Shown here: piece after piece, positions 1-7,060 of the stretch | Position numbering within the stretch: the first letter of the stretch is position 1 | Layout: each line of letters starts with the position of its first letter | NCBI GenBank assembly: GCA_003477045.1 | Contig: DMTS01000177.1 | Span: 1 to 16,436, forward strand | Reading direction: 5' to 3' | Source of the DNA: Candidatus Delongbacteria bacterium | GTDB taxonomy: Bacteria > UBA4055 | DNA length: 16,436 nt | Program-made: the position numbers and the translations under genes | Notes under the pieces: model-generated | What the model saw: only the letters and a program-made list of their open reading frames with translations | Told to the model about the DNA's origin: nothing | Database searches by the model: none

Positions 1-129
1 CGGATCTTCCATATTATTGATACTACCGTAATAAAAATAGGCGATGATCAATCCTGTCAGTGCGACGATAGACATTATAAATATCAGTTTCTTTGTTTTT
101 GTGTTTATTCTGAATATTTCTTTTAACAT
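1..129 (-). CDS. N-terminus of unknown membrane-anchored protein (partial)
   Basis: Reading leftwards from an ATG at 129, 43 codons stay open to the window edge, so only the N-terminus is visible. It begins MLKEIFRINTKTKKLIFIMS: a basic cytoplasmic stretch (residues 1-14), then one hydrophobic helix (about 15-34) and a polar start of a presumably extracytoplasmic domain (YYGSINNMEDP). This is a signal-anchor or uncleaved signal layout. I do not recognise the family. The ribosome site is weak (CGGAAAATA before the ATG). The start lies only 16 bases after the T-run of the terminator that closes the upstream symporter gene, so it must use read-through or a promoter overlapping the terminator. 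An in-frame ATG at 162 also exists but sits inside the terminator loop and has no ribosome site. Confidence 0.55.
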   Translation of the reverse strand, partial: MLKEIFRINTKTKKLIFIMSIVALTGLIIAYFYYGSINNMEDP

Positions 130-145
130 TATTTTCCGTCCGATT

Positions 146-177
146 AAAAAAGGCTCAGACATTACGGTCTGAGCCTT
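146..177 (-). terminator. Rho-independent terminator of the DUF4212/symporter operon
   Basis: On the minus strand a 10-bp perfect stem (AGGCTCAGAC / GTCTGAGCCT, plus-strand positions 151-160 and 167-176) encloses a 6-base loop. It is followed directly by six T residues (complement of 146-151). It lies 33 bases after the symporter stop codon. On the plus strand the stem is not followed by a T-run, so it works in one direction only. Confidence 0.85.
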
Positions 178-209
178 CGTTCTTAAATGATTAAACAGGC
201 AAGAAATTT

Positions 210-1874
210 CTATGTGTGAACTTTCTCAACCAGAAATTTTCTTATTTCATAAGGCGTTTCCTCAGTCATCAGCGAAACGATGATGTTCATAAATATGGCG
301 AGAGGTGCGCCTATCCAGGCAAAATACCACGGGCCGAGCCAGTAGTTCATAAATTCCTGAGCAGGAAGCACAACTCCGGATTTGCCTGCTATAAAATAAG
401 TCATCGAAACAATAGTGACAAGGATACCTGTAGAAAGACCGGCGATCGCGCCTTTTTTGTTAGATCCGCTCCACCAGATACCGAGAAGGAAAAGAGGGAA
501 TATCGTTACTGCCGCAAAAGAGAAAGCAAGTGCGACAAGCTGAGCTATAAGGGCAAGCTCCATCATTGACATTACAGTAACAATAACAGCCATAAGAACA
601 GTAGCAATTCTGGCCATCATCATCTGCTGCTTTGGTGTTGAATCAGGCCTGAAAACCTTGAAATACAGGTCATGTGAAAAAGCTGATGATCCAGCAACAA
701 GAAGACCGGCTACCGTCGAGAACGCGGCCGAAACAGCGCCGGCGGCAAGTAAGCCGACGATCAGCGGATGAATGTTTCCGAGCTGAGCAGTATAAACAAC
801 AATAGCATCAGGGGCGAGAGAACCTACTTCGGGATTTGAAGAAAGTATCTTTCCGAATGCGGAAAAGATTGGCGAACTCCAGTATAATAATGAAATGAAG
901 AACAGACCCCAGACCACGGACCATCTTGCATCTCTGGCTCTCGGCACGATATAGAACCTCTGTATAACATGAGGAAGTCCGGCGGTTCCGAGCATCAGCG
1001 AGAAAACTATTGCCATCCACTGAAAGAATGTCTGCCCGGTTGAAGCATCCCACGGCATAGCGTATTCGGGGCTGGGAAGTATAGCGAAATCATGTCCGAG
1101 CGAGTTTATCATATCAGCAGCTGCAGGTGCGGGGATCCCGTTTACTATATCTGTGACAGCCGCGCCATATCCAATCTGCGGAAGAAGCCAGAAATAATCA
1201 AATTTGAATGTGAGCATGAACAGAGGGATCAGAAACGAGACAATTATTATCACATACTGGATCATCATATTTTTGGTAACACCGAGCATACCTGAGATCA
1301 TAGTATAGGCAAGCACAACAACGCTTCCTATCACCGTTGACCAGAAGAAATCAAGTCCCATGACCCATTTGAACATAAGCCCGATTCCTCCAAACTGCCC
1401 TACGCAGTAAGCAAGAGAAATAAGGATTGTAACACAGGCGGTTGCGACTCTAAGACCCTGAGAATAGTATCTGTCTCCGATAAAATCCGGAGCTGTATAT
1501 TTTCCGTATTTTCTGATCTGTCCTGCCATCAGGATCAGCAGAAGAACATAACCTCCCGTCCAGCCTACAACATAAGATAAACCGTGGTATCCTGAACCGT
1601 ACATTAGAGCGGCCATTCCAAGGAACGATGCCGCGCTCATCCAGTTTGATGCTATGGCCATACCAGAACCGACCCTGGAAATACTTCTTCCCGCGGCGTA
1701 ATAATCCGAAGTGTCTTTGGCTCTGTTCATCAACCCTACTGCTATAAACAGAACAAGTATTGTGATAAGGATTATAGCCGGACCTACTTTAAACCCGCCT
1801 TCCAGTTTTACCGCGCTCGCAGCGTTCAGCATGAAAGTGGAAAAAAGATATCCGGTAAAAATTATTTTTTTCAT
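210..1874 (-). CDS. Sodium:solute symporter, VC_2705/ActP type (probable acetate or small carboxylate uptake)
   Basis: This 554-residue polytopic membrane protein belongs to the sodium:solute symporter (SSS) family. Seen in sequence: a signal-like N-terminus (hydrophobic stretch ending AASA, about residue 21), then about 13 hydrophobic helices. Family signatures are SDYYAAGRSISRVGSGMAIA (the broken first core helix), WMSAASFLGMAAL, GWTGGYVLL, DFIGDRYYSQ and MLGTAGLPHVIQRF. The GWTGGY and DFIGDRYYSQ blocks match what I recall of the VC_2705 subfamily rather than E. coli ActP itself. That subfamily is normally paired with a DUF4212 small subunit, and one lies 14 bases upstream here. The start ATG at 1874 has an AGGGA ribosome site within that 14-base gap, so translation is probably coupled. 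The substrate is inferred: related proteins carry acetate and other short carboxylates, and an acs gene lies nearby. It cannot be read from the sequence. Confidence 0.9.
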   Translation of the reverse strand: MKKIIFTGYLFSTFMLNAASAVKLEGGFKVGPAIILITILVLFIAVGLMNRAKDTSDYYAAGRSISRVGSGMAIASNWMSAASFLGMAALMYGSGYHGLSYVVGWTGGYVLLLILMAGQIRKYGKYTAPDFIGDRYYSQGLRVATACVTILISLAYCVGQFGGIGLMFKWVMGLDFFWSTVIGSVVVLAYTMISGMLGVTKNMMIQYVIIIVSFLIPLFMLTFKFDYFWLLPQIGYGAAVTDIVNGIPAPAAADMINSLGHDFAILPSPEYAMPWDASTGQTFFQWMAIVFSLMLGTAGLPHVIQRFYIVPRARDARWSVVWGLFFISLLYWSSPIFSAFGKILSSNPEVGSLAPDAIVVYTAQLGNIHPLIVGLLAAGAVSAAFSTVAGLLVAGSSAFSHDLYFKVFRPDSTPKQQMMMARIATVLMAVIVTVMSMMELALIAQLVALAFSFAAVTIFPLFLLGIWWSGSNKKGAIAGLSTGILVTIVSMTYFIAGKSGVVLPAQEFMNYWLGPWYFAWIGAPLAIFMNIIVSLMTEETPYEIRKFLVEKVHT

Positions 1875-1888
1875 TTTTGTCCCTGAAA

Positions 1889-2665
1889 TTAATTAGTAAC
1901 TTTAGGTTTGTCGAAATTACCCATTCTTGTATGAACTCTGTCTATCATAAAGCTGTATATCCAGCATAAAACAACAAACAGGATCAGCAGAAATACCGCA
2001 GTGTAGAAATAATGGAAAGGAAATCCCAGAAAAACAGTATCGGTTAAAACAGACTGATTATGAGTAAGATAAAGGCTCATAATTCCGTGTAGTTTATCCT
2101 TATTTTCCTGAGAAAATGATTCCATACCTGCAGATCTGAGTTCAAGAGGTATCAGCTTTGCCTTGAGGCTGTAATCTTCGAGATTCAGAATCGGCGCAAC
2201 TTTGTTTATTATTTCAGCCTTAGCAGATACATATTCAGGATCTTTCAGATCTGAAAGTTCGGATCTTCTTTTTTCAAATGAGGATATCTCGCCGATAAAA
2301 TTACTCCTGAGAGAGTCATTGGCCATCAGGTCGTAAACAACCCAGCTGAGTGCATTATTCAGAGCGGCTTTTTTATCCGGTTTTGCGGCAAGGGTTGACT
2401 TCCCCAGAACTGACAGGACACAGTCTGCAAACTCGACTTTCTCTTCCGTTGAAGCATTGCCTGCTTTAACATTTTCCCATACTCGCTCAAAAGTAACGAG
2501 CGTTTTCTCAGGGGTCGGCTTTTCCATAATTCTGAGAAGTATCTGAAAACCGAAAACACTAATTCCCCAGATCAGTATCAGAACGATTACTAGATTTCTG
2601 TTGATCTTTGAGAATTCAGTTGTGGGTTTAAAGAAACTTATCCGGTAGTCTTTTTGTTCTTCCAC
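1889..2665 (-). CDS. DUF4212-like symporter small subunit with large periplasmic insert
   Basis: This 258-residue protein has two membrane helices, at about residues 24-45 (LVIVLILIWGISVFGFQILL) and 216-240. The flanks resemble the DUF4212 small subunit of VC_2705-type symporters: a hydrophobic helix with a W-G-I-S-V-FGF pattern, then FLGFPFHYFY before the second helix, then a cytoplasmic tail with DRVHTRMG. DUF4212 proteins are usually only about 80-110 residues with a short loop. Here about 160 mostly charged, helical-looking residues (47-208) sit between the helices. With the basic N-terminus inside, this insert faces the periplasm. The partner symporter follows 14 bases downstream. An open frame extends to a TTG at 2677, but the GTG at 2665 is preferred because GGGAG lies five bases before it and no ribosome site precedes the TTG. 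Family assignment rests on the ends and on context; the insert is unassigned. Confidence 0.8.
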   Translation of the reverse strand: MEEQKDYRISFFKPTTEFSKINRNLVIVLILIWGISVFGFQILLRIMEKPTPEKTLVTFERVWENVKAGNASTEEKVEFADCVLSVLGKSTLAAKPDKKAALNNALSWVVYDLMANDSLRSNFIGEISSFEKRRSELSDLKDPEYVSAKAEIINKVAPILNLEDYSLKAKLIPLELRSAGMESFSQENKDKLHGIMSLYLTHNQSVLTDTVFLGFPFHYFYTAVFLLILFVVLCWIYSFMIDRVHTRMGNFDKPKVTN

Positions 2666-2670
2666 TTCTT

Positions 2671-2675
2671 CTCCC
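2671..2675 (-). promoter_or_regulatory. Ribosome binding site deciding a GTG start
   Basis: The minus strand reads TTGGGAGAAGAAGTG across 2677-2663. GGGAG is five bases from the GTG at 2665, an ordinary spacing. The upstream TTG at 2677 is preceded only by an AT-rich stretch. This supports a start four codons inside the longest open frame. Confidence 0.6.
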
Positions 2676-2696
2676 AAGTTAAGTTAAACAATACGA

Positions 2697-2712
2697 TTTA
2701 CCTACGGGTAAA
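2697..2712. promoter_or_regulatory. Inverted repeat, candidate operator
   Basis: TTTACC and GGTAAA form a perfect 6-bp inverted repeat around a 4-base centre (TACG). It lies just downstream of a candidate minus-strand -10 (TATAGT, 2713-2718), where a repressor could block the DUF4212 operon. A regulator is not identifiable in the window. Confidence 0.35.
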
Positions 2713-2739
2713 ACTATATTTCTATTTTGGTCATAGCAA
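2713..2739 (-). promoter_or_regulatory. Candidate promoter for the DUF4212/symporter operon
   Basis: On the minus strand TTGCTA (complement of 2734-2739) is followed after 15 bases by TATAGT (complement of 2713-2718). The -10 match is good. The spacer is two bases shorter than the usual 17, so the call is tentative. Confidence 0.3.
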
Positions 2740-2747
2740 CTGACAGA

Positions 2748-2762
2748 GTGAAACGGCTTCAC
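2748..2762. promoter_or_regulatory. Inverted repeat GTGAA-N5-TTCAC, candidate operator
   Basis: GTGAA and TTCAC are perfect inverted arms around ACGGC. Extended to seven bases per arm, six of seven positions pair. It lies in the middle of the divergent region, just upstream of the candidate minus-strand -35. It resembles a Crp/Fnr-type site only loosely, because GTGA and TCAC are seven rather than six bases apart. Confidence 0.35.
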
Positions 2763-2848
2763 ACATCCACTGCCGACGATAAATATATTGCAATAAATCA
2801 TCTAATGCAAATGCAAAATAAGAAACATTTTTAAACTGTAAAAACAGG

Positions 2849-2877
2849 TTGATAATAGCATAATTTATATATAGATT
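2849..2877 (+). promoter_or_regulatory. Candidate promoter for the DUF485/actP operon
   Basis: TTGATA (2849-2854, five of six to the sigma-70 -35) is followed after 17 bases by TAGATT (2872-2877, four of six to the -10). The surrounding sequence is AT-rich, and the DUF485 start lies 33 bases further on. Confidence 0.4.
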
Positions 2878-2909
2878 ACCCGGAATTTAACTAAACAACG
2901 GAGGTTAAT

Positions 2910-3179
2910 ATGCACGGACCCGCAGCTAAACTCGATGAGGATTTTGCAGCCAAGAAGAAATCCAATCTCGGGCTGATTTTATTTTTCATTTATCTTTTGA
3001 TCTATTCGGGATTCGTTTTCATTGGATTGTATAATCCTGAACTTTTCGGAGAACATGTTTTAGGAAAACAGAACCTTGCGATCGTTTACGGTTTCGGTCT
3101 GATCATACTTGCTATCGTTATGGGATTTGTGTATAACCTTATGTGCACTTCAATAGAAATTAAAATGAATAAGAAATAG
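2910..3179 (+). CDS. DUF485 / YjcH-like small inner-membrane protein
   Basis: An 89-residue protein with a hydrophilic cytoplasmic N-terminus (1-19) and two membrane helices, at about 20-41 (LGLILFFIYLLIYSGFVFIGL) and 57-78. The inter-helix segment contains YNPELFGEHVLGKQN, and the tail is lysine-rich. This is the DUF485 layout; E. coli YjcH, encoded between acs and actP, is the known example. It begins with a strong GGAGG ribosome site (2900-2904) five bases before the ATG. It ends nine bases before the ActP-type symporter, so the two are almost certainly co-expressed. Its exact function is not established in the family; an accessory role for the symporter is assumed from the conserved pairing. 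Confidence 0.85.
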   Translation: MHGPAAKLDEDFAAKKKSNLGLILFFIYLLIYSGFVFIGLYNPELFGEHVLGKQNLAIVYGFGLIILAIVMGFVYNLMCTSIEIKMNKK

Positions 3180-3188
3180 GCGGCAATA

Positions 3189-5114
3189 ATGATATATGAT
3201 GCATCAGTTATGGCGGTAATTATTTTTATAATATTCGTCGGCGCGGTTCTCGCGCTTTCATTTTATTTTGCGGGCAAGACAAAATCAGCAGCAAGTTATT
3301 ATGCCGCAGGCGGACAGATCCACTGGGGCGTGAACGGGATTGCCTTTGCGGGAGATTATCTTTCTGCGGCGTCATTTTTAGGTATCTGCGGAATGATAGC
3401 ATATTCGGGTTATGACGGATTTCTTTATTCGATCGGTTATCTTGCAGGCTGGGTCGTCGCTCTTTTCATAGTGGCAGAACCTCTTAAAAGGTTAGGAAAA
3501 TTTACTTTCACAGACGCTCTTGACTCAAGGTTCAATTCCAAATCGATAAAACTTACTGCTTCTATCAGTACCTTGATCGTTTCAGTATTTTACCTGATAC
3601 CGCAAATGGTAGGGGCGGGAGATCTGGTCGTTCCTTTACTCGGACTGCCGCACTGGGCCGGAGTAATGATCGTCGGTTCAATAGTAATTCTGATCGTGGC
3701 GACCGCAGGGATGACCTCAACGACCTATGTCCAGTTCATTAAAGGATCTTTGCTGATAATTTTCTCAACGATTTTAACAATTTATATTCTAAGCAACGGA
3801 TTGAAACTGCCGTCTGCTGATAAAGGGCATATATTCACTGAACTGGATGCAGTAATTTCCGATGGTAAAGTAACCGGAACGACCGATCCAGCTTATATTT
3901 TCAAAAACTCTTATGATATAGATAAGAATCTGACGTTTGTAAAATTCGAAAAAGAAAATATAACGCAATGGTTCAAACTAAATAAGGAATCTGGAAAGCT
4001 GTCGGAAGTTCTTTTTGTATCAACTGCCGAAGACGGAAAGAAGCTTTATAACGGGGAGCCTAAAGAAGCGAAAAAATTCTTTCAGGTAGGGCATCTATCA
4101 AAAATAATTGTTGACGGTAAGGAAGTGGATCAGACCGGGGCCGTCGGACCATTCGAATTTCTTTCTGATATCGAACAAAGCGAAGTAGTGAGATTTGCTA
4201 AAAAGGACATAAAGGAAGAAAAGACTACTGTATGGTACCAAAACCCGACACAGGGCAAAAAAATGGTAACGCCCGGACTTATGTATAAAGTTTCATCGAA
4301 AGCCGGCGCAACTTTCTGGGACAAGATGAATTTCGTCTCACTTATGCTTGCCTTATTTTTAGGAACTTCGGCTCTTCCTCATATTCTTATCAGGTATTAT
4401 ACCGTACCAAGCCAACGCGCAGCACGAAAATCAACTATTGTAGCGATCGCAGCTATCGGATTTTTCTATATACTGACCCTTTATATGGGACTTGGAGCAT
4501 CTATAAACGGAGTTCTTGATGTCGAAAGCAGCAATATGTCCGGTCCTCTTCTGGCAAAATACTTCGGAGTGGGGTTATTCTCAATAATATCAGCTATAGC
4601 TTTTGCGACAGTTCTGGGTACAGTAGCGGGGCTTATCGTTGCGTCATCAGGCGCGATCGCCCATGATTTCATGGATAAATACCTTGACATGAAGATGGAC
4701 GACAAGGCAAAAGTTAAAGCCGGAAAATATGCGGCTTTAGGCGTCGGCGTCTTCGCGATAATTCTCGGAATATTGTTCAAGGGAATGAACGTTTCATTCC
4801 TTGTCGGCCTGGCTTTTGCGGTGGCCGCTTCCGCCAATCTGCCTGCAATACTCTTTCTTTTATTCTGGGAAAAAACTACCGCCAAAGGTATATCATGGTC
4901 TATTATTACAGGTATAAGCTCATCAGTTTTTATTATTCTATTGTCGCCAACAATGTACGAGAAATACGGAATAGATAGAGCACTGGCTCCGATCCCTTTG
5001 GATAATCCGGGAATAATATCGATCCCGCTTGCCGCTATCGTCCTTGTGATCGTTTCGCTAATGACACAAAAAGACAATTCCAGCAAAGTAGAAAATTATC
5101 ACTTAGGTAAATAA
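3189..5114 (+). CDS. actP: ActP-type cation/acetate symporter with extended periplasmic loop
   Basis: A 641-residue SSS-family symporter, close in pattern to E. coli ActP. Motifs seen: SYYAAGGQIHWGVNGIAFAG, YLSAASFLGICGMIAYSGYD, LIPQMVGAGDLV, TTYVQFIKG, LGTSALPHILIRYYTV, and late helices with VGLAFAVAASANLPAILFLL. It lacks the cleavable signal of E. coli ActP and starts straight with helix 1 (about 8-28). It is still about 90 residues longer, because the loop after helix 6 (about 204-378) has some 175 residues instead of about 45. Counting helices with the N-terminus outside, and with the basic loop at 98-121 inside, puts this loop in the periplasm. The DUF485 partner upstream and the acs gene downstream support acetate as substrate. 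The start ATG follows a modest AGGCGG ribosome site. A strong terminator follows. Confidence 0.9.
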   Translation: MIYDASVMAVIIFIIFVGAVLALSFYFAGKTKSAASYYAAGGQIHWGVNGIAFAGDYLSAASFLGICGMIAYSGYDGFLYSIGYLAGWVVALFIVAEPLKRLGKFTFTDALDSRFNSKSIKLTASISTLIVSVFYLIPQMVGAGDLVVPLLGLPHWAGVMIVGSIVILIVATAGMTSTTYVQFIKGSLLIIFSTILTIYILSNGLKLPSADKGHIFTELDAVISDGKVTGTTDPAYIFKNSYDIDKNLTFVKFEKENITQWFKLNKESGKLSEVLFVSTAEDGKKLYNGEPKEAKKFFQVGHLSKIIVDGKEVDQTGAVGPFEFLSDIEQSEVVRFAKKDIKEEKTTVWYQNPTQGKKMVTPGLMYKVSSKAGATFWDKMNFVSLMLALFLGTSALPHILIRYYTVPSQRAARKSTIVAIAAIGFFYILTLYMGLGASINGVLDVESSNMSGPLLAKYFGVGLFSIISAIAFATVLGTVAGLIVASSGAIAHDFMDKYLDMKMDDKAKVKAGKYAALGVGVFAIILGILFKGMNVSFLVGLAFAVAASANLPAILFLLFWEKTTAKGISWSIITGISSSVFIILLSPTMYEKYGIDRALAPIPLDNPGIISIPLAAIVLVIVSLMTQKDNSSKVENYHLGK

Positions 5115-5143
5115 TCGGGCATGATGTACCCTGAGTATTTTTT

Positions 5144-5170
5144 AAGCCCTCTTCTTTGAGGGCTTTTTTT
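5144..5170 (+). terminator. Rho-independent terminator after actP
   Basis: An 8-bp perfect stem (AAGCCCTC 5144-5151, GAGGGCTT 5158-5165) with a 6-base loop runs into an unbroken T-run to 5170. It lies 29 bases after the actP stop and separates the transport operon from acs. Confidence 0.9.
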
Positions 5171-5206
5171 AATTATATCAGGCTTTAAAATTAAATAAAA
5201 ATTCAT

Positions 5207-5235
5207 TTGATTTAATGACAATAAAAACATAAATT
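5207..5235 (+). promoter_or_regulatory. Candidate acs promoter in AT-rich leader
   Basis: The acs leader (5171-5300) is very AT-rich. TTGATT (5207-5212) and TAAATT (5230-5235), 17 bases apart, are the best sigma-70-like pair I see, each four of six matches. Other pairs are possible in such sequence. Confidence 0.25.
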
Positions 5236-5286
5236 AATTGTCCTTAATAAGAAGGTTGAATTAATTTAGTTTAAATAAAAAAAATC

Positions 5287-5292
5287 AAGGAG
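5287..5292 (+). promoter_or_regulatory. Ribosome binding site favouring the second acs ATG
   Basis: AAGGAG ends two bases before the ATG at 5295 but eight bases before the ATG at 5301. The first spacing is too short for good initiation, so 5301 is the preferred start, two codons inside the longest frame. Confidence 0.6.
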
Positions 5293-5300
5293 AAATGTTC

Positions 5301-7004
5301 ATGTCAAACATCGGTTCCTACGAAGAAAGAATAAAAGATTTCAGCTGGGAAATAGCTGAAAAAGAGCTTGATTACAAAAAAGGCGATGTAATCAATATCG
5401 GATGGCACTGCACGGACAGGATCTGTCAGATGGGGAAAGCAAATAAAACAGCTCTTATCTGGGAAGGTCACGGAGGCGAAGAAAAAAGATACACTTTCGA
5501 CGAGATCAGAAAAGCGACAAACACGATCGGTCATTTTCTGAGAGGCCTGGGAGTAAAAAATGAAGACAGGGTATGTCTTTTCATGGACAAAATACCTGAA
5601 CTGTACCTCGGGTTTTTAGGCATACTGAAGATCGGAGCTATAGCCCAGCCGCTGTTCTCCGCATTCGGCGACGAATCTCTTTTCGTAAGGCTTGACAGCG
5701 CGAAAACAAAGGTTATTATAACTCAGAGAAAACACGTTGGTAAAGTAAGAAAGCTTCTGGAAAGAATGCCTTCTCTTGAACATATTATAATCGTCGATCA
5801 CGACGGGCTGAAACCTTTAAAAGAAAGAGAAATAGCTTTTGATCTGGAAAAAGCTGAACAGATAGACAAATTTGAAATTTATCCGACCACTGCGGAATCT
5901 CCGTCTGTATTACACTTCACTTCAGGAACGACAGGTTTACCCAAAGGCGTTAAGCATGTTCATTATTCCATCATGTCTCAGTACCTGACAGCAAAATGGG
6001 TCCTAGATATTCAGGACAGCGATATTTATTGGTGTACGGCGGATCCGGGATGGGTTACCGGAACATCATACGGAATAATCGGCGCATGGTCAAACGGAGC
6101 TACGCAATGCGTGCTTGATGCGGGGTTCTCGGCAGAAGCGTGGTATAAATTTATTGAAAAAAATAAAATATCAATGTGGTATTCAGCTCCTACCGCTATC
6201 AGGTCGCTGATGAAAGCAGGATCAGAACTGGTAAAACAGTTCGATTTAAGCTCGTTAAGGCATCTCGCAAGCGTTGGCGAGCCGCTTAATGCTGAAGCCG
6301 TGATATGGTCTGAAAAAGTATTCGGAATGCCATTCTACGATACATACTGGCAGACGGAAACCGGCTCGATGATGCTTACAAATTATCCCGGAATGAAAAT
6401 CAAACCGGGCTCTATGGGAAAACCTTTCCCGGGCATCACCGCGGCAATATTAGACGAAAAAACATTTGAACCTATAACCGAACCGAATAAACCGGGACTG
6501 ATCGGATTCAGACCCGGGTGGCCTTCCATGATGAGAACTTACTGGAATGCAGAAGAAACATACAAAAAAAAATTCGCCAACGGCTGGTATCTGCCCGGCG
6601 ATAAATCAACTATTGACATGGACGGATACTACTGGTTCGTGGGAAGAGATGATGATGTCATCAATACGGCCGGACATCTTGTCAGCCCGTTCGAAGTTGA
6701 ATCAGCTCTTCTTGAACATCCTGCAGTAGCTGAATCAGCCGTAGTTTCAAAGCCGGATGAAGTAAATATGGAAGTCGTAAAAGCTTTTGTGACCTTGAAA
6801 CCCGGATTTGAACCGAGCGACGATCTTGAACTTGAGATCATGAACTTCATCAGAAAAAAGCTGTCTCCGCTCGCTATGCCTCAGGAGATCGAATATCTTG
6901 ACAAACTTCCTAAAACAAGAAGCGGAAAGATCATGAGAAGGATGCTCAGGGCTCAGGAATGGGGTCAGGACATCGGCGATACTTCAACTCTCGATGACGA
7001 TTAG
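5301..7004 (+). CDS. acs: Acetyl-CoA synthetase (AMP-forming), short AcsA-like form
   Basis: Activates acetate with ATP to acetyl-AMP, then transfers it to CoA; cytoplasmic. The 567-residue protein has the whole ANL-family motif set: P-loop TSGTTGLPKG (207-216), CTADPGWVTGTSYGI (245-259), GEPLN (326-330), YWQTETG (349-355), GDK (433-435), hinge GRDDDVI (448-454) and the C-terminal PKTRSGKIMRR with catalytic Lys543. That tail fits the P-x4-GK pattern targeted by Pat-type lysine acetylation. Trp350 matches the tryptophan that restricts the acyl pocket to acetate or propionate in acetyl-CoA synthetases, so a long-chain substrate is unlikely. Length and wording resemble Bacillus AcsA (about 570 residues) more than the 650-residue enterobacterial Acs. 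Acyl carrier protein and kbl-type genes follow on the same strand with no terminator between. Confidence 0.92.
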   Translation: MSNIGSYEERIKDFSWEIAEKELDYKKGDVINIGWHCTDRICQMGKANKTALIWEGHGGEEKRYTFDEIRKATNTIGHFLRGLGVKNEDRVCLFMDKIPELYLGFLGILKIGAIAQPLFSAFGDESLFVRLDSAKTKVIITQRKHVGKVRKLLERMPSLEHIIIVDHDGLKPLKEREIAFDLEKAEQIDKFEIYPTTAESPSVLHFTSGTTGLPKGVKHVHYSIMSQYLTAKWVLDIQDSDIYWCTADPGWVTGTSYGIIGAWSNGATQCVLDAGFSAEAWYKFIEKNKISMWYSAPTAIRSLMKAGSELVKQFDLSSLRHLASVGEPLNAEAVIWSEKVFGMPFYDTYWQTETGSMMLTNYPGMKIKPGSMGKPFPGITAAILDEKTFEPITEPNKPGLIGFRPGWPSMMRTYWNAEETYKKKFANGWYLPGDKSTIDMDGYYWFVGRDDDVINTAGHLVSPFEVESALLEHPAVAESAVVSKPDEVNMEVVKAFVTLKPGFEPSDDLELEIMNFIRKKLSPLAMPQEIEYLDKLPKTRSGKIMRRMLRAQEWGQDIGDTSTLDDD

Positions 7005-7060
7005 ATTCGTCATTTATTTGGAATTAAACATATTAAAATAAAAAAAACAGGAGTATCAAA

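Larger units (their letters stand above)
2678..2909. promoter_or_regulatory. Divergent control region between two transporter operons
   Basis: These 232 bases separate the minus-strand DUF4212/symporter operon from the plus-strand DUF485/ActP operon and must hold both promoters. The right half is AT-rich. The region contains two inverted repeats (2697-2712 and 2748-2762), an ATTGCAAT palindrome (2787-2794) and a tandem pair of ATGCAA (2805-2816); TGCAA thus occurs three times within 28 bases. No small open frame with a ribosome site was seen. The shared position suggests coordinated or opposing control of two uptake systems, which is inference. Confidence 0.7.

Noticed and set aside
146..177. 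Bidirectional terminator
   Set aside because: The plus-strand side of the stem is followed by CGTTC, not a T-run, and no plus-strand gene ends there.
2748..2762. Crp/Fnr binding site
   Set aside because: The GTGA and TCAC half-sites are seven bases apart instead of six and the outer bases fit poorly; kept only as an unassigned inverted repeat.
442..4660. Three GCGATCGC palindromes (442-449, 4443-4450, 4653-4660), as in cyanobacterial HIP1
   Set aside because: All three lie in symporter genes encoding Ala-Ile-Ala-type runs, and I noticed none elsewhere; codon preference explains them.
4481..5086. A 201-codon open frame on the minus strand inside actP
   Set aside because: It is the antisense shadow of a clear membrane-protein gene, has no ribosome site and resembles no family.
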